This document shows, piece after piece, positions 59,829 through 63,763 of a stretch of 63,763 bases of DNA. The position numbers and the translations under genes were made by a program. Numbering within the stretch: the first letter of the stretch is position 1; each line of letters starts with the position of its first letter. This DNA is from Gemmatimonadota bacterium (GTDB taxonomy: Bacteria; Gemmatimonadota; Gemmatimonadetes; Longimicrobiales; Gaopeijiaceae), in contig DQPL01000028.1 in assembly GCA_015664885.1 (NCBI GenBank), forward strand, positions 1-63,763. Reading direction: 5' to 3'. The notes beneath the pieces were generated by a model. It was not told the origin of the DNA and did no database searches. It worked only from the letters and a program-made list of their open reading frames with translations.

Positions 59829-62000
59829 CTACTGCAACGCGAACGCCACCAACGACCCCGGAAAGCCCGTGCGGATGCTCCCGATCTGCACCACGATGTA
59901 CTGCTTGCCTTCGTGCATATAGGTCATCATCCCGTATTGGCCTGGCGCTGGCAGCTCGACACTCCCCAAGATCTCGCCCGTCATCTTGTCGCGCGCGTTC
60001 AGCCGCAACGGGGCATCAGGCAGAGTCTGGACCATACCCTCACTGAGCCCTCGGGTCTGGATGAGCAGGCTGCCTGTGACCATCTGCACCGAGCCGAAGC
60101 CGGCACCGCCCGTGTTGGGAATATCCACATCGGCGAGAAGCGGGTGGTTCCGAATCCGCTCGGGCGTCTCGCCGACCGGCAATGACCAGATGCGGTCGCC
60201 CGTGTTCATCTGGAACGCGGAGATCTGGTTGTTCATGGGCTTCCAGAGCCGCAGCCCGTCGATGGTGGGCAGACCCGCGCCACCGCCGCCGGGCAACCAG
60301 GCCGACACTGTGGTGCCCGTCGTGGGCGTGCTGTTCGGGGTGGCACCACCGTCGCCGGGGGTGGCGTAGTCGGGCTCATCCCTATCCACACCGTTGGTGG
60401 GCCGCATGAAGCCAGGGGCGCTGCACGTCCGCCTGTGCGACGCATACATCATGCCCGTGCTCGGATCAGCGACCGGGGGGTGCGGGATGACGTTGCCCGC
60501 GCCCTGGCAGCCGAGGTTGTTGACGAAGTCGTTGCCGTGGTCAACCGGAAGCTGCGGCACGTAGAGGCCCCCGATCCGGAAGTCGCTCAGGACCTCCAAG
60601 GCGTATCGCTTCAGCTCCGGCGTGTAGTCGATGACGAATTCTTCCGTCAGCCCGTTCAATACGATGCGGTCCAACGGCTCCGGCCGGGTAGGATAGGGCT
60701 GCGTCGGCGACGTGTAATTACCCGGGACCTCCGTCTGAATGACGGCGCGGTCCTCAATGGGCCAGATGGGCTCGCCGGTCTCGCGGTTGAACGCGAAGAT
60801 GAGGCCCTGTTTCGTGTTCTGGATTAGCGCCGGGATTTGCTGCCCATCCACCGTCAGATCCATCAGCATGGGCGGGGTGGGCAGGTCGTAGTTCCACTGG
60901 TCGCTGCGGTGGATCTGGAAGTGCCACCTGCGCTCACCCGTCTGCACGTCCAACGCCAGAACACTGCCGCCGAAGAGGTTGGCGCCCGGCCGATGGCCGG
61001 AATACGTCTGGACCGTAGACGCGTTCGTCACGAGGTATACGAGCCCGAGTTCGGGGTCGGCGGACGCCGGAGCCCACGTCGACATATCCCCCGACCACTT
61101 CCACGCGTCGTTCTCCCACGTCTCGTGGCCGAACTCTCCAGGCCGGGGAATCACGTGGAATTTCCATAGGAACTTCCCCGTTCTTGCATCGAAGCCCATG
61201 ATGTCGCCCGGCACGTTCTCGATGCGCGTCTGGCCGTAGCTGGGCTGGTGCCCCACCAGCACCACGACCACCCCGTTCACCACGATCGGCGGAGCCGAGG
61301 CGGTCACCATGCCGATCTCCCTCGGGATCCCGAAATTGGCATCGTAGGCACGGCCGTCCGTCATGTACTCTCCCCACCGCCCCCAGTCGCCGACGAGGTC
61401 AGGAATCAGGTCGACGACGCCCGTCTGCGAAAAGTCGTCCAATGGGACCGGTGTGCCCCAATCCTCGAGGGGCCGGCCCGTCTTGGCGTCGAGCGCCCAG
61501 AGGAAGAACCCGGGTGTGGTGACGAAGATGACTCCGCGACCGTCCACTTCAGCGTAAGCGACGCCTTTCCCGTACGCCTGCCTGGGAGAGCGCTGGTGCC
61601 TGATGGTCTGGGGCTCACGGAAGGTCCAGAGGGTCTCGCCAGTGGCGGGATCGATCGCGATCACCTGGCGGCGAGGAGTGGCCACCGTGTAGAGCATGCC
61701 GTCGACGTAGATCGGCGTAGACCGGTTGAAGTAGTCGACGTTGGGCCCGAAGTTGTCGCCCCTCCATATCCACGCCTCTTCCAGATTCCCGAAGTTGTCG
61801 GCGTTGATTTGCGTGAGCGGCGAGGAGCGCGTGTGGCCGGCGTTGCCGCCCAGATAGCGCCATTCGCCGTTCTCGGTGCCGGGCAGGCCCTGGGCGAGAG
61901 CGGAGGCTGAGGTCACCAGCAAGACCGCGAGGGCGAGTCCGAGACAGTGCAGGAGAGTCATCGTTCGGAGGGGTCTGAGCTCGGCCATCATGGTCTTCAT
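59829..62000 (-). CDS. Secreted PQQ-type beta-propeller dehydrogenase-like protein
   Basis: 723 residues with a signal peptide (about 1-40, TSASALAQG). It reads as an eight-bladed quinoprotein propeller: NGEWRYLGGNAGHTRSSPL, AIDPATGETLWTFREPQT, FLWALDAKTGRPLEDWG, GFDARTGKFLWKFHVIPRPG, VLALDVQTGERRWHFQIHRS and FQMNTGDRIWSLPVGETPER. Asp/Glu and Cys-Cys marks of methanol dehydrogenases are absent, and no haem-c domain follows, so it is closer to soluble glucose-dehydrogenase-like or structural propellers. The start at 62000 (GAAGGA upstream) is chosen; the frame continues left into the kinase leader remnant. Confidence 0.82.
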   Translation of the reverse strand: MKTMMAELRPLRTMTLLHCLGLALAVLLVTSASALAQGLPGTENGEWRYLGGNAGHTRSSPLTQINADNFGNLEEAWIWRGDNFGPNVDYFNRSTPIYVDGMLYTVATPRRQVIAIDPATGETLWTFREPQTIRHQRSPRQAYGKGVAYAEVDGRGVIFVTTPGFFLWALDAKTGRPLEDWGTPVPLDDFSQTGVVDLIPDLVGDWGRWGEYMTDGRAYDANFGIPREIGMVTASAPPIVVNGVVVVLVGHQPSYGQTRIENVPGDIMGFDARTGKFLWKFHVIPRPGEFGHETWENDAWKWSGDMSTWAPASADPELGLVYLVTNASTVQTYSGHRPGANLFGGSVLALDVQTGERRWHFQIHRSDQWNYDLPTPPMLMDLTVDGQQIPALIQNTKQGLIFAFNRETGEPIWPIEDRAVIQTEVPGNYTSPTQPYPTRPEPLDRIVLNGLTEEFVIDYTPELKRYALEVLSDFRIGGLYVPQLPVDHGNDFVNNLGCQGAGNVIPHPPVADPSTGMMYASHRRTCSAPGFMRPTNGVDRDEPDYATPGDGGATPNSTPTTGTTVSAWLPGGGGAGLPTIDGLRLWKPMNNQISAFQMNTGDRIWSLPVGETPERIRNHPLLADVDIPNTGGAGFGSVQMVTGSLLIQTRGLSEGMVQTLPDAPLRLNARDKMTGEILGSVELPAPGQYGMMTYMHEGKQYIVVQIGSIRTGFPGSLVAFALQ

Positions 62001-62011
62001 TGTCGGTCCTT

Positions 62012-62105
62012 CCCCTCTGGGGCTGCGTTCAAGCGGGTAATGACTTCGGGATCGCTCACACGCCCAAGATGCGGCGAGGATCAGCAAACCGCGAGCAGAT
62101 GCGGC
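62012..62105 (-). pseudogene. 5' fragment of a kinase gene with its leader
   Basis: From GTG 62059 the minus strand reads SDPEVITRLNAAPEG, homologous to the start of the kinase at 18861 (SEAITRLNSVLEG). The 45 bases upstream also match (TTTGCTGATC and GCCGCATCTTGGGC against the same region at 18862-18905). The similarity ends at 62012, just before the PQQ-propeller gene start, which lies 12 bases further on. So the propeller gene may use a promoter taken from a deleted kinase gene. Confidence 0.5.
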
Positions 62106-62141
62106 TCGAAGGTGCTGGAGGGGCCCCGCGCCGCGAGAGGC

Positions 62142-62566
62142 TCAGCGGTACGTACCCAGCTTTGCTTCAGCCCAAACTGCGGGGAGACCCACCCTCTCGA
62201 CGATCCCAGCAAAGCCTGCGTGCCCGCGAATCGGATCGAAAGGGGGGAACATGAAGTGTAGCCCGGGTGGAAATCCCTCTTCGATCACCTTGTTCAACCA
62301 CATCACCGCATTGTCCCCGTCGCCTTGGGCGGCGTAGACCCCTCCCACTGCGAATGCAACGCCCGTGGGCAGGGCCGGGTCGTGGATCGCCAGAAGCTCC
62401 CTCAGGATGGACCCCACTTCCTCCACCCTGCCGGCACGACCCAGGCGGGAGCACCCAGCTGCGGCAAGAATATGTCGGCGCCCTCCCCCACTCCCAGTCC
62501 GACGATCGCGTAGGCCACACCGACCTTGATGACGCGCCGCCGTTTGAGCTCCGACCAGAAGCTCAC
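62142..62566 (-). pseudogene. TPR-type regulator with an internal deletion and frameshift
   Basis: GTG 62566 (GGAGG upstream) opens SFWSELKRRRVIKVGVAYAI, VGLGVGEGADIFLPQLGAPA, the N-terminal membrane segment found in front of many TPR proteins and kinase-like receptors of this phylum. Near 62435 the frame switches and the second part reads RELLAIHDPALPTGVAFAVG, YAAQGDGDNAVMWLNKVIEE, the end of a TPR repeat protein. The middle of such proteins (often 400 residues) is missing. It lies immediately upstream of the kinase leader remnant. Confidence 0.6.
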
Positions 62567-62794
62567 GTATGTACACCTCCGCAACCACGATCGGCTTCTT
62601 GGAGCACGTTCGCTTCCGTGTCGATGACGATGAGGATCAAACCGACGCCAACATCCGATACGCACACTGGGCGCACAAGGAGCGTCCACCTAGGATGTTA
62701 GGGCTTCCTGGCACCGCATCGATGCGTTGGCTAGCACCGCACAATCGAGGCACAACACGCACGCACTCTGGGCTAGATGCCGCAGACGACGACG

Positions 62795-63763
62795 TTAGTC
62801 TTTAAACACTTCCTTCGAAATCATGGCGTGGATGCCTTTGGTGCCATCTACGACCTGAGTGACCACCATGTCCATGGCCACGCTGCACAGGAGGATCGCC
62901 GTCTCGCGGTCGATACCCTTCGTCTCAACCAAGAAATCGATCATTTCAGCGGCGGCGATTCGCGCGGCCTCATCGAGATCAGGGTTGAGCCCCATGGTCA
63001 TGTAGTGGGTGGGCGTTTCAGCGCGAGGCCACTGGAGTTCCTGATCCTTGTGCAGGAACACCTGGATCTCGCCCTTGAGAGAGGTCTCCACGGCCGAACC
63101 GGAGATCTCGCCGTATCCCTGTACTGCGTGCCCGTCGCCGATGGAGAGCAACCCACCGGGATTGTGGACCGGCAGATATAGGGTGCTGCCCGCCCCGAGG
63201 TCGCGATTGTCCATGTTGCCACCGAAGAAGTTCGGCGCGCCGCTTCTCACTCGCCCCATTTCCAGAGGCGGAGCAACTCCGATCACCCCCCAAAAAGGCT
63301 TGATGGGAACCACCACACCCGGCGCGAACTCGACGGTTCGGTTTACCAAGTCGATCGAGTGGACCCGTGACACGTTGGCATCGATCTCCCCTGGGAATAA
63401 TCGACTCGAGATACCCTGGCCCGCTATTGGCAGCCGGACGTCCACGGACAGGATGCGGATCTCCAGCACGTCTCCGGGCTCGGCCCCGTTCACGAAGATG
63501 GGACCGTTCAGAGTATGGTCGCCTCGACCTGTCGACTCATAGCCTTCGTAAACCGAGTACAGCTCGGCCGGGATCTGATCTCGGGGTACGCCCAGGTTCT
63601 CGAACCAGCGCGGGTTTCCCGTTGCCGTTTCTAGTCTCACCACATCACCCGATTCGATCCGTAGAACCGGCTCGAGCGACGCGTCGAAGAAGAAGATGTG
63701 GGTAGTGGCGGGCGAGGCGTTGAGTTCATGGACCACGACCACCGCGTCCTCTACCGACTGCGC
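62795..63763 (-). CDS. Acetamidase/formamidase family protein (5' end beyond the window)
   Basis: At least 315 residues, open to the window end, so its start is missing. The sequence fits the acetamidase/formamidase family: ELYSVYEGYESTGRGDHTLN, GPIFVNGAEPGDVLEIRILS, PIKPFWGVIGVAPPLE, HNPGGLLSIGDGHAVQGYGE, TSLKGEIQVFLHKDQ and KGIDRETAILLCSVAMDMVVTQVVDG. The GDGHAxQG motif marks the metal-binding region. These enzymes hydrolyse formamide or acetamide to ammonia and the acid. With the dimethylformamidase-like protein at 36323-38425 it suggests use of small amides. Confidence 0.88.
   Translation of the reverse strand, partial: AQSVEDAVVVVHELNASPATTHIFFFDASLEPVLRIESGDVVRLETATGNPRWFENLGVPRDQIPAELYSVYEGYESTGRGDHTLNGPIFVNGAEPGDVLEIRILSVDVRLPIAGQGISSRLFPGEIDANVSRVHSIDLVNRTVEFAPGVVVPIKPFWGVIGVAPPLEMGRVRSGAPNFFGGNMDNRDLGAGSTLYLPVHNPGGLLSIGDGHAVQGYGEISGSAVETSLKGEIQVFLHKDQELQWPRAETPTHYMTMGLNPDLDEAARIAAAEMIDFLVETKGIDRETAILLCSVAMDMVVTQVVDGTKGIHAMISKEVFKD

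Overview
The window is a stretch of high-GC chromosome, and no rRNA, tRNA or CRISPR was found in it. Its gene content points to Gemmatimonadota: a Gemmatimonadota-style protein kinase with the N-terminal motif GEGGMATVYLAHD, many secreted amidohydrolases, a DPP4-like S9 peptidase, a BNR/VPS10-type propeller protein, a cytochrome c fused to a copper-monooxygenase fold, PadR, and many Tat-exported enzymes. The placement is an inference from families, not a phylogeny. The lifestyle suggested is heterotrophic use of peptides, amides, methylated amines and oxidised organics, much of it handled outside the cytoplasm.

Layout. Positions 1-1340 look like the tail of an integron gene-cassette array: two cassettes whose start cores match their own R'' sites, one with an mrr gene stripped of its nuclease domain and one with a small membrane protein. 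Positions 1493-15982 hold small secreted proteins, a DedA-like protein, a CocE-type hydrolase, and a minus-strand run (SDR, MDR dehydrogenase, BCCT transporter). They also hold an HD protein, two exported TIM-barrel isomerases, a secreted VOC protein, infA, DoxX and DinB. Positions 16006-24413 carry an M20 peptidase, a DUF1330/kinase deletion scar, an ornithine cyclodeaminase homologue coupled to a 1059-residue propeller protein, and three small proteins. Positions 24540-30413 carry amidohydrolase, DPP4-like and D-aminoacylase-like genes on the minus strand.

Positions 30550-33105 are a gene graveyard (an alpha/beta hydrolase and an AEC transporter remnant) around an intact AgcS symporter. Positions 33228-36290 are a plus-strand AroM / cyclic-amidohydrolase / DHDPS-like operon. 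Next come a dimethylformamidase-like lipoprotein, a PhoD phosphatase, an iodotyrosine-deiodinase-like nitroreductase coupled to an aromatic amino-acid decarboxylase, an aldo-keto reductase, a haem-copper protein and a PqqB-like hydrolase. An exported flavoprotein / dihaem cytochrome / MDR operon (46736-50662) follows.

Positions 50684-51500 are a decayed second copy of the AgcS-AEC block. They are followed by PadR and three flavin oxidoreductases, one of them a dimethylglycine/sarcosine dehydrogenase homologue. Positions 58366-59770 contain a tandem pair of paralogous tiny membrane proteins between two degraded IS3-type ends. The window closes with a PQQ-type propeller, kinase and TPR remnants, and a partial acetamidase/formamidase.

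The most unusual points are the cassette array, the small membrane-protein pair between insertion-sequence scars, the deiodinase-decarboxylase pair, and the large number of genes that end at clean deletion junctions.
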